NCBI GenBank assembly: GCA_029202405.1 | Contig: CP119312.1 | Span: forward strand, 935,001-999,000 | Reading direction: 5' to 3' | DNA length: 64,000 bases | Source of the DNA: Candidatus Devosia phytovorans | GTDB lineage: Bacteria; Pseudomonadota; Alphaproteobacteria; Rhizobiales; Devosiaceae | In this document: piece after piece, positions 63,892-64,000 of the stretch | Layout: each line of letters begins with the position of its first letter | Numbering within the stretch: position 1 is the first letter of the stretch | Notes under the pieces: model-generated | Databases searched by the model: none | Told to the model about the DNA's origin: nothing | What the model saw: only the letters and a program-made list of their open reading frames with translations | Position numbers and translations under genes: made by a program

Positions 63892-64000
63892 CTACGGGAA
63901 AGCGGTTACCGGCTGGGCGTCCTGCGAGGTAGAGAAATTGGCGATGATGGCGTCGACGATCGGGCGGGCATTGGCGGCGACTTCGGTCGGGTAGAGGCAA
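63892..64000 (-). CDS. C-terminal end of an unidentified protein (cut by window)
   Basis: An open minus-strand frame enters at the right edge and stops at TAG 63892-63894. The visible end reads CLYPTEVAANARPIVDAIIAN then a Ser/Thr/Gln tail closing in TAFP. Not enough to name a family. About 70 nt separate it from bolA. Confidence 0.5.
   Translation of the reverse strand, partial: CLYPTEVAANARPIVDAIIANFSTSQDAQPVTAFP

Overview
The window looks like a chromosomal segment of a motile alphaproteobacterium of the order Hyphomicrobiales, most like a Devosia-type genome. This rests on high GC, an alphaproteobacterial flagellar gene order ending in the CtrA-pathway kinase cckA, recA followed by alaS, a GTTC-N7-GTTC type LexA box, a SbmA/BacA peptide transporter and dispersed palindromic repeats typical of this order. 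The genus is an inference from gene content, not from a marker search. I saw no tRNA, rRNA, CRISPR array, insertion sequence or prophage.

Region by region. 1-5.6 kb: the 3' part of a thioester alpha-2-macroglobulin and the penicillin-binding protein 1C that usually accompanies it. 5.7-7.0 kb: a compact curli operon (curlin, CsgH, curlin) without secretion genes. 7.1-10.3 kb: a frameshifted ABC-F ATPase and an M32 carboxypeptidase. 10.5-25.7 kb: a flagellar cluster in four transcription blocks: flgF-flgG-flgA-flgH leftward, fliL-fliM-orf-motE-large exported protein rightward, fliO-fliP leftward, and flgB-flgC-fliE-fliQ-fliR-flhB rightward. CtrA-type boxes (TTAA-N7-TTAACC or one mismatch) lie in front of fliL, flgB and fliQ. 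25.9-28.9 kb: cckA and a DUF2237 gene. 29-31.2 kb: an aldo/keto reductase and a GguC-type FAH protein. 31.4-35.4 kb: recA with its SOS box, then alaS.

35.5-64 kb is mixed housekeeping and accessory material: two tandem DMT permeases; a cobalamin riboswitch driving a short upstream ORF and a three-gene B12-type ABC transporter; a FadL-like porin; icd; marR and fabF; GFA and TfoX proteins; two GNAT acetyltransferases; trmJ; an MFS exporter; two inositol-monophosphatase-like genes; ttcA; a BacA-like transporter with an unusual loop; a GAF-EAL phosphodiesterase; rpsD; a class V aminotransferase; an ArsR/SRPBCC pair; a lone clpP; two more MFS carriers; a Dabb protein; grxD; and a leftward bolA-orf-HAD-orf-orf string that includes a 37-residue membrane protein below usual gene-calling size.

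How they work together: the flagellar genes build the export gate (FliOPQR, FlhB), proximal and distal rod (FlgB, FlgC, FlgF, FlgG, FliE), L-ring and P-ring chaperone (FlgH, FlgA), switch (FliM) and stator accessory parts (FliL, MotE). CckA feeds the CtrA regulator whose boxes front three of these blocks. The most promising little-described parts are the 1112-residue exported protein next to motE, the curli mini-operon with paired cysteines in every product, the short ORF between the B12 riboswitch and its transporter, a perfect hairpin that buries the ribosome binding site of the aldo/keto reductase, and the two small membrane proteins coupled to the HAD gene.
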